Positions 46,317 through 56,202 of a DNA stretch of 64,000 bases are shown here, one piece after another. The translations under genes were made by a program, and so were the position numbers. The stretch is taken from the NCBI RefSeq assembly GCF_000614205.1, contig NZ_BAKN01000001.1, positions 186,001 to 250,000 on the forward strand, given 5' to 3'. The notes below the pieces were generated by a model, which saw nothing but the letters and a program-made list of their open reading frames with translations, was not told where the DNA came from and searched no databases. Numbering within the stretch: the first letter of the stretch is position 1; every line of letters starts with the position of its first letter. The stretch is from Hoylesella saccharolytica JCM 17484 (lineage in GTDB: Bacteria > Bacteroidota > Bacteroidia > Bacteroidales > Bacteroidaceae).

Positions 46317-47366
46317 TTATTTATAAAATGTTTTCTCAAAGGCGCTAAACTCATTTCGCTTGAAAAGACAGCGTTTTATCCACGCATCAATAAATCCCGA
46401 ACCATAACCCGTTAGCTGAATAAAGGCTGCCCAAATACTCATGGCGCCTATTTTAATACTGCGGTATTGGCAGGTGGCATCGATAAAGATGGCAGCCGAG
46501 TAGAGGATGAGGGGTGTAATGCCTGCCCAAAGCAGCCCTACGCCAACCTTTTGGCATGTATCTTCGGGTGCAAAAGCGGCTAATAGTCCGCCGACAATCA
46601 TGGTTAAAAGCAAGAGAAGAACCCCCACTGTAAATGCGGCAGGTAACAAATGAACTATTTTGAGCGACTCCGGATACTTCTTATAAAGGTTAATTCGGGC
46701 AATGCCACTGTTGTAAACTTGTCTGAAAAATTTGCGAAAGTCGGTGCGCCTTTTATGCCATACCCATGCTTCGGGGAAGAGTCGGCATTTTAATCCGGCT
46801 TTAAATATGCGGATAGAGAAGTCGATATCTTCGCCGAAACGCATCTGCGAAAATCCTTCCAGCTGTTGATAAACCTCCCTTTTAACACCCATGTTAAACG
46901 AGCGGGGATAAAATTTATCTAGTTTTTTTTGTCCGCCGCGTATGCCTCCGGTGGTAAAAAAGGCCGTCATGGCATACGAAATAGCTTTTTGAGTAGTTGT
47001 AAACGAAGTGTGTGCACGGTCCGGACCACCGAAAGCATCTGTGTTTTCGCGGTTCAATTCTTTGTCTACAGCTGCCAAATAACCGTCGGGCAGTACCACG
47101 TCGCTATCTAATATGATAACATATTCGCTTTTACTGCGTTCCACGCCATAGTTTCGGGTTTGTCCCGGACCCGAGTTGGGCTTGTTATAATAATGTAAAT
47201 TCAAACATTTGGCGTATTTTTCACATACCTCTTTACAAGGTATGGCCGATCCGTCTTCTACAACCAGCACCTCAAAGTCTTTCAAGGTCTGTGTCGTCAT
47301 ACTCTTTAAAAGTTCGTCTACCTCGTCGGGACGATTAAAGACAGGAATGATAAAAGCGTATTTCAT
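46317..47366 (-). CDS. Family 2 glycosyltransferase with membrane segments
   Basis: The 349-residue protein has a GT-A domain with FIIPVFNRPDEVDELL at the N-terminus, VVEDGS, the metal-binding DSD in VIILDSDVVLPDG, and FGEDIDFSIRIF. A WVWHKRRTDFRKFFRQ segment follows, then two to three membrane helices (about residues 240-310). Such enzymes add sugars from nucleotide donors at the inner membrane, in envelope glycan synthesis. The acceptor is unknown and no glycan cluster surrounds it. Confidence 0.88.
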   Translation of the reverse strand: MKYAFIIPVFNRPDEVDELLKSMTTQTLKDFEVLVVEDGSAIPCKEVCEKYAKCLNLHYYNKPNSGPGQTRNYGVERSKSEYVIILDSDVVLPDGYLAAVDKELNRENTDAFGGPDRAHTSFTTTQKAISYAMTAFFTTGGIRGGQKKLDKFYPRSFNMGVKREVYQQLEGFSQMRFGEDIDFSIRIFKAGLKCRLFPEAWVWHKRRTDFRKFFRQVYNSGIARINLYKKYPESLKIVHLLPAAFTVGVLLLLLTMIVGGLLAAFAPEDTCQKVGVGLLWAGITPLILYSAAIFIDATCQYRSIKIGAMSIWAAFIQLTGYGSGFIDAWIKRCLFKRNEFSAFEKTFYK

Positions 47367-47442
47367 AAGGTTTTTCGAACTGTATGGGTACGGTTAAAAG
47401 GGTATGCAAAGCAGACTTTTGGACGTCTGACTTAAAAAGATA

Positions 47443-47506
47443 ACGAGTCGATAAGTATCTTTTAGCCCCGATGCGCTATGTAAACGGGTTTCACTTATCG
47501 ACTCGT
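47443..47506 (-). terminator. Long-loop hairpin downstream of efp
   Basis: ACGAGTCGATAAGT and ACTTATCGACTCGT form a perfect 14-bp stem around a 36-nt loop; on the minus strand it is followed by TATCTTTTT. It lies 15 bp beyond the efp stop codon. Confidence 0.7.
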
Positions 47507-47521
47507 CAGCAAGTAAATATT

Positions 47522-48088
47522 TTATTCTTTCACTCTTTGCAGATACGATCCGTCGCGCGTATCTACCTGTATCAACTCTCCCTCATTAATAAAAAGAGGT
47601 ACGCGAACAATTATTCCGGTTTCCAATGTTGCAGGTTTGGTGGTATTGGTAGCAGTATCTCCCTTAATACCGGGTTCGCTATGTGTAATGCGTAGAACTG
47701 TTTTAACAGGCATTTCAGCAAAAAGCACAGTACCGTCTGTTGTATCGGTCACCACCTCAACAATGTCGTTTTCTTTCATATATTCAACGCCGGTAATGGC
47801 TTCTTTGGCTATGGGTGCCTGCTCGAAGGTTTCCTGGTTCATGAAAATATAGTCAGCCCCATCCTGATAAAGAAACTGATAGGGGCGACGCTCTATGCGA
47901 ACATCCTCCAATTTAAATCCTACCTGAAACGTACGGTCAAGTACACGGCCCGTCGTTACATTTTTCAGCTTGGTGCGCATAACAGTATTTCCCTTGCCCG
48001 GTTTAACGTGTTGAAAGTCGATACAAGTGAAAATCTGGTTGTCAAGACGAATGCACGTCCCGATTTTGATTTCTTGTGAATTGATCAT
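47522..48088 (-). CDS. efp: Elongation factor P
   Basis: This 188-residue factor relieves ribosome stalling at polyproline. It has the N-terminal KOW-like domain with the loop HVKPGKGNTVMRTKLKN carrying the tip Lys, two OB domains, and the C-terminal signature DTATNTTKPATLETG with VPLFINEGE. The length is standard. A minus-strand TAACTTTG box at 48129-48122 is the likely promoter, divergent from rpmH. Confidence 0.96.
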   Translation of the reverse strand: MINSQEIKIGTCIRLDNQIFTCIDFQHVKPGKGNTVMRTKLKNVTTGRVLDRTFQVGFKLEDVRIERRPYQFLYQDGADYIFMNQETFEQAPIAKEAITGVEYMKENDIVEVVTDTTDGTVLFAEMPVKTVLRITHSEPGIKGDTATNTTKPATLETGIIVRVPLFINEGELIQVDTRDGSYLQRVKE

Positions 48089-48167
48089 TGTGCTCTATTT
48101 AAAATTCGTATAAATGATGTGCAAAGTTAAACAAAATATCTATAAGTCGTTTAAAAACAAAGCAATT

Positions 48168-48200
48168 CTTGGTGATTTCAAAAGAAATGAGTAATTTTGC
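48168..48200 (+). promoter_or_regulatory. Promoter of rpmH
   Basis: TTG at 48169-48171 and TAATTTTG at 48193-48200 are 21 bp apart, with the start codon 40 bp downstream. Confidence 0.65.
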
Positions 48201-48240
48201 AGCCCAAAGTGTGAAATATAACAATAAATAATATAAAGCA

Positions 48241-48396
48241 ATGAAAAGAACATTTCAGCCTCACAACAGAAGAAGAGTAAACAAACACGGCTTCCGCGAG
48301 AGAATGTCTACAAAGAACGGACGTCGCGTTTTGGCATCGCGCAGGGCACGTGGTCGTAAAAAATTAACCGTTTCCGACGAGCATCACGGTAAATAA
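48241..48396 (+). CDS. rpmH: Ribosomal protein L34
   Basis: This 51-residue basic protein begins [20 protein letters not shown] and continues with [20 protein letters not shown], the L34 signature. A short acidic-to-His tail (SDEHHGK) follows. It stands alone between divergent efp and a convergent Nudix gene, with its own promoter and terminator. Confidence 0.97.
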   Translation: MKRTFQPHNRRRVNKHGFRERMSTKNGRRVLASRRARGRKKLTVSDEHHGK

Positions 48397-48436
48397 ATTT
48401 TAGTTTATCTTTTTTAAGACATAAGATTGCAAAGGG

Positions 48437-48472
48437 CAGCAGCAAAACATTTGTTTTGTTGCTGTTTCTTTT
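48437..48472 (+). terminator. Terminator of rpmH
   Basis: CAGCAGCAAAACA and TGTTTTGTTGCTG pair with one G-T, followed by TTTCTTTT. Confidence 0.85.
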
Positions 48473-48558
48473 ATGCCGTATTACACCTTAATTTATATAT
48501 GGGTATACTTAGGCCTTTCGTGTCCTTTTGTAGTGTAATGAAAGGATTTCTTTGCAAC

Positions 48559-49095
48559 TTATTTGCCCTCTAACGCAAAATATTTCCACAACGGGGCATA
48601 CATCAGCGCCTGATATAGCTTGTTGTCAAGCAGCAGTTCGTACACTTGTTGTCGGCTCAATAAATGCACTTCGAGGTCTTCGGTTAGGTCAAGATGCTGC
48701 TCATCTACTTTCTCTACATCTGTAGCCAAAAAGCAATGACATAAGTTGGTTGTTGTTCCAGGATTAGCCGAGAGCGTCATCCATGTTTGCCATGTACCTT
48801 TTCCATACCCTGTTTCTTCCAACAGTTCGCGTTGGGCAGCCTCAAGTGGTGTTTCATCTTTTTCTATTACGCCTGCACAAAGTTCCATAGACGTAACGCC
48901 AAGCGCGTACCTATATTGGCGAACCAACACAAAATCGCCCTCTCGGGTAATAGCTATGGTGTTCACCCAGTCGGGATATTCCAGTACATAATAGTCGTTC
49001 AGCACTACGCCCGTTGGTAATTCCACTTTATCGCGACGGGCGGTGAGCCATGGTTCGCGTATCAAATACTCTGTCTCTAACGTTTTCCAAGCCAT
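48559..49095 (-). CDS. Nudix hydrolase, ADP-ribose pyrophosphatase-like
   Basis: This 178-residue enzyme has a complete Nudix box, GVIEKDETPLEAAQRELLEE followed by TG, preceded by the substrate-side LVRQYRYALG common in ADP-sugar pyrophosphatases. The likely substrates are ADP-ribose or related nucleoside diphosphate sugars. The convergent rpmH terminator lies just beyond its 3' end. Confidence 0.88.
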   Translation of the reverse strand: MAWKTLETEYLIREPWLTARRDKVELPTGVVLNDYYVLEYPDWVNTIAITREGDFVLVRQYRYALGVTSMELCAGVIEKDETPLEAAQRELLEETGYGKGTWQTWMTLSANPGTTTNLCHCFLATDVEKVDEQHLDLTEDLEVHLLSRQQVYELLLDNKLYQALMYAPLWKYFALEGK

Positions 49096-49362
49096 AAGTG
49101 TTTATCTTTTTGTTTTTTTATGATGGTGTCTGTATATGCTTACCTTGTCACTTTCTCACCTTTAAATGCCCTTTCTATCTTCCTTTCAGAAGGGGAGAAG
49201 CATGTTACATTACTACTCAAGAGATTGCAAAGGAGAAGCTTTTCGTATGCCTTCTCTTAGAAAAGCAGTGGTTAGAAAGGGATGTGGGTAATTGCTTATT
49301 TATAATTAATAGTTGAATTATCTGATAAGATGAATGATCCATGCTCAATGGTCAGTTTTCAA

Positions 49363-51045
49363 TTACATATTGTTCTGCCGGGTCTTCTTTCCTTGGGGGA
49401 GGTAGGGTGGGGTGATTTTTTCAAATTCTGTCGCTGAATAAATACATACTTCCTTACCCGACACAGGATGTTGAAAGCAGATTTGTTCGGCATGCAGATA
49501 CATCCGGTCGGCTTTTTTGCCATAAAGAGCATCACCCAGAATGGGCATATCGAGTCCGGAGGGATGCGCGCAATGCACCCGTAGCTGATGTGTTCGACCC
49601 GTTTGAGGATATAAAGCGATGAGTGTGTGCCCATTGCTGCGACCCAATACCTCATAATCGGTAACGGCAGGTTTACCCATTTGATGGTTTACCGTTTGAC
49701 GGGGACGGTCCAGATAATCGGGCATGAGCGGTAGTTCAATGCGCCCTTGTTGCTTATCTTCGGGCAGAACGCCCTCCAACAGAGCAATATAACGTTTTTT
49801 GACGAGCTTTTTCCGAAAGGCGGCTTGCAACTGTTTGTGGCATTGTTTCGTCTTGGCAATAATCAGTAATCCCGATGTATCTCTGTCTAAACGATGCACC
49901 ATAAGCGGCGAATCGCTTTCTTTAAACCGCTCTTTTACAATGTCGTACACCGAGCACGCATGACTTTTACCCGGAACACTTAACATTCCGGCGGGTTTAC
50001 AGATAACCGCCAGTGCATCGTCTTCGTATAAAAACTTTACGGACGAAGATTGTTGTCGGGACGGTGGCGTACCATTCGCCAGCTCAATACCCTTTAACAT
50101 GAAAGCCAATGTAGGTTTACATTTACCGCTGCAAGCAGGGTAAAACATACCTTCTTTGCGAATTTCGGTTGTGGGAGATGCTCCCATCCAAAATTCGGCG
50201 ATACAAACGGGGCGCAGTTGGTGGGTAAAAGCGTATTGAAAAAGTTTAGGAGCGCAACATTCTCCCGTACCTGCGGGCGGCAGTTGTTGTGTTGCAGAGG
50301 CAAAAATATCAAGCAGATTTCGCTGTTCACCCAGTGCATTACGCATCTCAAATTGGGTAAAAAGCCAATTTTGTAATGCGTCTGAACGCCTTTTGCGTTC
50401 TTGTTTCAAGGCATTCAATCGGTCTTCAAACACTTTGATTAGTTTGTCTTGGGCCTCTGCTTGCGTCTGAAACTGTTTTTTAAGGCGTTTCAGTTCGGCC
50501 TTCATAAACTGGCTCTCTGCAATTCTTTCTGCCTCTCTTACCCCTTCTACATCGGTCTTTCGATCGGTATCTCGCCGCCGTTTTGCCCTCTGCATCTCTG
50601 TTTTGTACGCCTCGATACGTTCCTCTGCCTCTTGGTGCAGTAGGTTTCGCGCCTGTAACAGTTGATGCCTGTGCGTATCTTTTTCCAGTTGTTCCACCTC
50701 CCGATTGATGCGGGTAATCTCCTGTTCGTGTATTTTGAAGAACCCGTTTGGTTGCAAATAGTTGAAAACGGCAGGTACAAAGCCCTCCCAATCGCTGCGT
50801 CCGGCTATCTGACCCGAATAAGCTGCCAGATAACCCAATGTTGTTTGCTGTCCCGTTTTTTGTTCTACAACCAGTACACCGAACATTTTTCCTCGCTCTA
50901 CCTCCGCTTTCCACTCTTCGTTATCCGGAAAATGCGCCTTCATTTCTTCTGCCGCTTGTATGCAAAGTGGGTGTGGTTCGTAGTCGAAAGGATTGTTCAG
51001 CCTTTCGGGCAAAGGTATATCGGTGTGCAGGGGGTGAAGTAGCAT
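49363..51045 (-). CDS. RluA-family pseudouridine synthase with long N-terminal extension
   Basis: The C-terminal ~220 residues are an RluA-type synthase with the catalytic segment MVHRLDRDTSGLLIIAKT, KKRYIALLEG and GRTHQLRVHCAHP. The N-terminal ~330 residues hold a long charged coiled coil (about residues 105-230) and a Cys-bearing region. This architecture is common in Bacteroidetes RNA pseudouridine synthases of about 560 residues. ATG 51045 (MLLHPLHTDIP) is chosen; the longer frame begins with TTG at 51069. Confidence 0.88.
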   Translation of the reverse strand: MLLHPLHTDIPLPERLNNPFDYEPHPLCIQAAEEMKAHFPDNEEWKAEVERGKMFGVLVVEQKTGQQTTLGYLAAYSGQIAGRSDWEGFVPAVFNYLQPNGFFKIHEQEITRINREVEQLEKDTHRHQLLQARNLLHQEAEERIEAYKTEMQRAKRRRDTDRKTDVEGVREAERIAESQFMKAELKRLKKQFQTQAEAQDKLIKVFEDRLNALKQERKRRSDALQNWLFTQFEMRNALGEQRNLLDIFASATQQLPPAGTGECCAPKLFQYAFTHQLRPVCIAEFWMGASPTTEIRKEGMFYPACSGKCKPTLAFMLKGIELANGTPPSRQQSSSVKFLYEDDALAVICKPAGMLSVPGKSHACSVYDIVKERFKESDSPLMVHRLDRDTSGLLIIAKTKQCHKQLQAAFRKKLVKKRYIALLEGVLPEDKQQGRIELPLMPDYLDRPRQTVNHQMGKPAVTDYEVLGRSNGHTLIALYPQTGRTHQLRVHCAHPSGLDMPILGDALYGKKADRMYLHAEQICFQHPVSGKEVCIYSATEFEKITPPYLPQGKKTRQNNM

Positions 51046-51401
51046 ATACGGGTTGATGTAAAAATACAATCTGTTGCAAAGGTATAAAGTTTTTAAGTAC
51101 AGTCCAATATGCTTCCTCCTTTTGTTTATCGGTAGAGAGATTATGTATCTACATACCCCGTTTGGTCATTGGGGCTTTCTATTTTATCCCTATCTTATCC
51201 CACACCCTCTACTTACAAATTGTAAGTTGGAGGGTTGTCAAGAAATCGGAAGGTACTTCGCGAGAGTGTCAGTCGAAGTCACCAACTTATTATTAGCTGG
51301 CAAAATCGCAAGGATTTTACGATTACATATATCGTTAATAATGAGCAACTTGCATAAACCACATTAACTTTTCGTTCCTTTTCGCCCTCTTCAAACGCCC
51401 T
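51046..51401. other. Intergenic stretch with an unassigned hairpin
   Basis: CCCTC-ACTTAC and GTAAGT-GAGGG pair at 51205-51234. The hairpin has no T tract on either strand, so it is not an obvious terminator. The plus-strand frame at 51074-51367 has no family support. Nothing else is recognised. Confidence 0.45.
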
Positions 51402-51504
51402 AAAACCGTGTTTTTCGGACTGTAAAAGCATAGGTTTTACACGCTAAAAGATGATGTTTTGCATTCTAAAAGCTATGCTTTTGTAACTCAAAACCTATGT
51501 TTTG
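51402..51504. repeat. 22-bp-pitch array of A4-N7-T4 palindromes, locus 4 (five units)
   Basis: Units start at 51402 (AAAACCGTGTTTTTC), 51424 (AAAAGCATAGGTTTT), 51446 (AAAAGATGATGTTTT), 51468 (AAAAGCTATGCTTTT) and 51490 (AAAACCTATGTTTTG). The spacing is exactly 22 bp throughout. The array lies about 140 bp upstream of the glnN promoter. Confidence 0.88.
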
Positions 51505-51638
51505 GAAAAATCAATGCTGTTTTTTCGCTTTTTCATCCCTCATTTTTCTCTATATTGAAAAAGTGATTTGTAAAGAAAAGAGAAATCAGAAGATGTAATA
51601 AAAGGTTAAAAAAGTTACGATTTGTAAGCAAATAGTTG

Positions 51639-51646
51639 TACTTTTG
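51639..51646 (+). promoter_or_regulatory. -7 box of the glnN promoter
   Basis: TACTTTTG followed by CATT fits TAnnTTTG, 78 bp before the start codon. A TTTG at 51621-51624 is only 14 bp upstream, so the -33 element is uncertain. Confidence 0.55.
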
Positions 51647-51724
51647 CATTATCTTTTATATCCCGCCTTTGCAGAAAAGAAGAGGGAGTGAAGAGGTTTT
51701 TATCAAGCAAAAATTACATCAACA

Positions 51725-53913
51725 ATGGCAAACTTGAGATTTGAGGTTGTGGCAGAAGCATACAAAAAGAAACCGTTGGAAGTGATAACACCCGTTGAAC
51801 GCCCGTCGGAGTTTTTCGGAAAATACGTTTTCAACCGTGCTAAAATGTACAAATATCTGCCTGCCGACGTGTACGAAAAATTGATAGATGTTATCGATAA
51901 CGGCACGCGACTTGACCGCAATATTGCCGACGCCGTAGCTATGGGCATGAAAAAATGGGCCAACGAGAACGGTGTTACGCATTATACCCATTGGTTTCAG
52001 CCGCTTACCGAAGGTACGGCAGAGAAACATGATGCCTTTGTTGAGCCCGACGGAAAGGGTGGCATGATAGAAGAGTTTTCGGGAAAGCTGCTCGTGCAGC
52101 AAGAACCCGATGCGTCTTCGTTTCCCAGTGGCGGTATTCGCAACACCTTTGAAGCGCGCGGATATTCGGCTTGGGACCCCACATCGCCCGTCTTTATCAT
52201 TGACGACACACTTTGTATTCCTACCATCTTTATTTCGTACACAGGCGAATCGCTCGACTATAAGGCACCCTTGCTGCGCTCGTTGCAGGCCGTAAACAGT
52301 GCGGCAGCTGCTGTGGCACAGTATTTTGACCCACAGGTGAAGAAAGTTACGTGTAATTTGGGTTGGGAACAGGAGTATTTTTGGTAGACGAGAGTCTTTA
52401 TTTTGCCCGTCCCGATTTGATGTTGACGGGCCGAACGTTGATGGGACACGACTCGGCCAAAAATCAACAGATGGACGATCACTACTTCGGCACCATCCCC
52501 GAACGGGTTCAAGCGTTTATGAAAGACCTCGAAATTCAGGCGCTCGAACTGGGTATTCCCTGCAAAACACGTCATAACGAGGTGGCGCCCAACCAGTTTG
52601 AGCTGGCTCCTATCTTTGAAGAAACCAACCTTGCGGTAGATCATAATATGCTGTTGATGTCGCTGATGAAGAAGGTGGCACGTAAACACAGCTTCCGTGT
52701 GCTGCTTCACGAAAAGCCCTTTGCAGGCGTTAATGGCAGCGGAAAACACAATAACTGGAGCCTCTCTACCGATACGGGCGTACTGTTGCATGCGCCGGGT
52801 AAGACACAGGAAGAGAATTTGCGGTTTGTTGTCTTTATCGTTGAAACGCTGATGGGCGTATATCGGCACAATGGACTTCTAAAAGCGTCGATTATGAGTG
52901 CCACCAATGCCCACCGATTGGGTGGTAATGAGGCCCCGCCCGCTATCATCTCATCGTTCCTGGGCAAACAGTTGAGTAGTTTGCTCGAGCATATTGAGAA
53001 GGCTGATAAGGAAGAACTGTTTTCGATGGACGGCAAAAAGGGTATCGAACTGGACATTGCCCGTATACCGCAACTGCTTATCGACAACACCGATCGCAAC
53101 CGAACATCACCCTTTGCCTTTACCGGTAACCGCTTTGAATTTAGAGCGGTGGGGTCGGAAGCTAATTGCTCGTCGGCGCTTATCGTGCTGAACACGGCGG
53201 TGGCAGAGGCGCTTGTCGACTTTAAAACGCGTGTCGATGCGCTTATTTCTCAGGGAGAAGAGCCTACACACGCCATCATCGACATTCTGCGCGAGGATAT
53301 TAGAACGTGTAAACCCATTCAGTTTGAGGGTAATGGATACTCGGAAGAGTGGATGGAAGAGGCCCAACGACGGGGGCTGGATTGTGAAACAAGCTGTCCG
53401 CTGGTGTTCGATCGTTACTTAGACGAGGCCAGTGTACAGATGTTTGAAAGTCAGAATGTGATGCAACGCAATGAACTGGAGGCCCGAAACGAGGTGAAAT
53501 GGGAAACTTATACCAAGAAAGTGCAAATAGAAGCGCGCGTTTTGGGCGACATTTGTATGAACCACATTATTCCCGTTGCTACGCATTACCAGAGTAGGTT
53601 GGCTAAAAACGTACAGAGTATGTTCGACATATTCCCCAGAGAAAAGGCTACTTCGCTGACCTCGCGCAACGTGAAGATTATCGAAGAAATTGCCGAACGC
53701 ACGCAATTTATCGAAACAGAAGTAGAAGAATTGGTAAATGCGCGCAAGGTAGCGAACCGTATTGAGAACGAACGCGATAAGGCAATTGCTTATCACGACA
53801 CGATTGCGCCGAAATTGGAGACTATTCGTTATCAGGTGGATAAACTCGAACTGCTGGTTGCCGACGAACTTTGGACGCTGCCAAAATATCGTGAACTGCT
53901 GTTTATCCGATAA
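51725..53913 (+). CDS. glnN: Glutamine synthetase type III, one apparent frameshift
   Basis: This type III enzyme of about 729 residues condenses glutamate and ammonia with ATP. The N-terminal frame contains [20 protein letters not shown] and [20 protein letters not shown], ending LGWEQEYF. The second frame continues [30 protein letters not shown] and [20 protein letters not shown]. The break lies in a T run at 52378-52382: five T's are present and six restore EQEYFLVDES. An artefact is strongly suspected, as both halves are fully conserved. It is monocistronic with its own promoter and is the main ammonia-assimilation enzyme in many Bacteroidales. Confidence 0.94.
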
Positions 53914-53955
53914 AAATTTCGTATTCCGTACTTATCAATCAGGTTACAGAATTCA

Positions 53956-55128
53956 TTATTTATTTTGCACTCTACCGATATTTTGCGCCGAATCGACTAA
54001 AAAACGAATAAGCCGATTACGGTACAAAAGGGTGTTGAAAAGTGATAGATATCTTTCGGTACGTAACGTTCTGACCAGCATGGCCCGAACAAAATCGATG
54101 CCAAGGCAAAGAGAAAAGACTGCAATACAATAACCAATCATCACAGGGAGAAAGCTCCAGGAGGTGATAAAGTCAGTCTGTGGGATAAAATGCCACACCC
54201 ATTGGCGAAGTTCTACATGGTCGTGTATAAGATAAACACCCAACACATAAGGAGAGAGTTGAGCCACACCGTACCACAATTTACTTTTTAACTTGAGCTT
54301 GATAAAGGATATAAAGAGGCCTATAGAGATAAGGAAAGGTAGTCCATTATAAGCCGTGAAGAAAGCAGAATACTTCATTTCGCCACGCAGATAATGTAAA
54401 TAATCGTATCCGGAACCTCCTAAAAACAGCAAAAACAAGCTTACGAAAAGTACAACAAGTCCCATTTTTGCGGTGATTTTATGTTCTACACGCTTTATAA
54501 AGCCCCCGGTAAGATATAGTAGAAACATCATTGGAAGCGATGAACCGCCAATACCCATCACATTTCCGAAAGGAAAATGAATGAAGAAGCTCAGAAAACA
54601 AACCGATAATGCCAATAGAAGGAAAGCGTATTGTCGATTGGAAAGCGGTTGTACCATTAGAGAGAGGAAGGGAGAAAGCAATAACAGACCTAAGTAACAA
54701 CTGATAAACCAATAAAAATAAGGCGGTATCATCAATATCGATTTAATGATACTTCGTAAAGAAGTGACATCTGTCAGCAGATAACAAGCTATGGTAATAC
54801 CTACAAGATAAAAGAAAGTGAGAAACCCCAGTTGCTCAATTTTCCGAAACATTACCTTATATCGGTCTATCAAAAAATAACCGGTAATCAGAATATAGCA
54901 GTTAACAGCGGCAGAAGCGATTGAAAGCATTCCCTTGATACAAAGAAAATTAAACACAGAAGCTTCTGTAGTAAAACTTAAATGGGGAGTATCGGGAAAA
55001 GAAATCTTCAGTCCGTGTATCAGAAAATGCCAGAAAACAATCAGTAACATCAACACAACCCGTAGCACATCTATATTAATATTACGCTTGTTCATCTTAT
55101 TTGCAGCTACCATCTTATCGTCTTTCAT
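53956..55128 (-). CDS. Acyltransferase family 3 membrane protein
   Basis: The 390-residue protein has about ten membrane helices and the acyltransferase 3 N-terminal motif RNINIDVLRVVLMLLIVFWH, whose Asp/Arg and His are typical of O-acetyltransferases acting on surface sugars (OatA/WecH-like). Conserved VYLIHDHVELRQW lies near the C-terminus. The acceptor is unknown. It begins 5 bp after the repaired end of the YitT gene and is probably cotranscribed with it. Confidence 0.82.
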   Translation of the reverse strand: MKDDKMVAANKMNKRNINIDVLRVVLMLLIVFWHFLIHGLKISFPDTPHLSFTTEASVFNFLCIKGMLSIASAAVNCYILITGYFLIDRYKVMFRKIEQLGFLTFFYLVGITIACYLLTDVTSLRSIIKSILMIPPYFYWFISCYLGLLLLSPFLSLMVQPLSNRQYAFLLLALSVCFLSFFIHFPFGNVMGIGGSSLPMMFLLYLTGGFIKRVEHKITAKMGLVVLFVSLFLLFLGGSGYDYLHYLRGEMKYSAFFTAYNGLPFLISIGLFISFIKLKLKSKLWYGVAQLSPYVLGVYLIHDHVELRQWVWHFIPQTDFITSWSFLPVMIGYCIAVFSLCLGIDFVRAMLVRTLRTERYLSLFNTLLYRNRLIRFLVDSAQNIGRVQNK

Positions 55129-55133
55129 TCAAC

Positions 55134-56017
55134 TTATCTTCTATTTTTGCGTTTGGCTTTAAACTTATCAAAGCCCAAACCGTATACTCCAATGACCTCG
55201 CTTTGAGAAACAAAAGCAGCCGGATCGATTTCATCAATGATGGAAAAGATTTTGGCCGACTCGGTCTGTCGCGCCAAAACAAAAAGCATCTTCACCTCTT
55301 TGCCCGAATAAAAACCTGTGGCATTAATGGTAGTACAGCCCCTACGGCACTCAGATTGATGGCGTGGCCGATGTCTTTATACTTCTCAGAGATGATGAAA
55401 AACTGTACCGATTGCCGCATCATACTGACTACCTTGTCTACACAAATAGAAGAAATGAAAAGGAAAACATAGCCATACAACACCAATTCCCAATTGCGCA
55501 GTACCAAATAACTCAATGTTACTACCGTGACATCAACCAAAAGAATAACTTTTCCCAACGAAATGTCGTGATACTTATTAATCATCGCGGCGATAACATC
55601 TGTGCCGCCTGAACTTCCGTTACAAGATAAGCCCAAACCTACACTGCTACCCAAACAGCCCGCACCAAGAATAATGGCCATAAAAGGTTCGTTTTGCAAC
55701 AGCGTAGAACCCGCTGCCCAGCTTTGTCCTAACACGCTGAAAAGGGTGAACACCACAGTTGCATACAGCGTTTTTAAACAAAAACGCCAGCCCAGTACGC
55801 GCCAAGCAATGAGCAGTAATACCGTATTAACGCCCATAAAAGTATATTGAACGGGTATGTTAAAGCCCCAATAAAGGATAGAAGACAGACCGGGAATACC
55901 ACCGATGGCAATGTGATTGGGTAGCAAGAAAAGTACCCAGCCTATACTTCCGATAAACATGGCGATGGTGAGTATCGCAAAATCTTTTACCACTGCTCGC
56001 TTTCTCAGTTTCAGCAT
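55134..56017 (-). CDS. YitT family membrane protein (DUF161/DUF2179), one apparent frameshift
   Basis: The first frame gives five to six membrane helices with family motifs (NHIAIGGIPGLSSIL, SCNGSSGGTDVIAAM) and enters the C-terminal DUF2179 domain at GHAINLSA, where it is lost. Adding one base at about 55345 (GCC-GAT-AGG) restores RGCTTINATGFYSGKEVKML, then FVLARQTESAKIFSIIDEID, to a stop at 55134. The protein is then about 295 residues, the family length. ATG 56017 is chosen because GTG 56041 lies on a -7-like TACCTTTG box (56048-56041). The function is unknown; membrane transport is often suggested. Confidence 0.82.
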
Positions 56018-56202
56018 AAATACGATTTGTTTTGTTGACACAAAGGTACAAAAAATAGTAGTAAGGTAGTAAAGGAGTTAAGGAATACGATAATATGGGG
56101 AGAAAAGATGAAAAATAAGAAAGTGAAAAGGGTAAAAAGAGACAGGCACTATATTTTATAGAGGTGAAAGGAACAAGTTTTAGCGGCCCTTTCACCGCGT
56201 AT

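Noticed and set aside
51074-51367. 97-codon plus-strand ORF upstream of glnN
   Set aside because: It runs through a palindromic hairpin and lacks codon-use or family support; it also starts inside the 5' flank of the opposite-strand gene.
51725-53913. Programmed -1 or +1 frameshifting in glnN
   Set aside because: The T5 run looks slippery, but eight other single-base breaks in unrelated genes, and the uniform need for one added base, are better explained by sequence errors.
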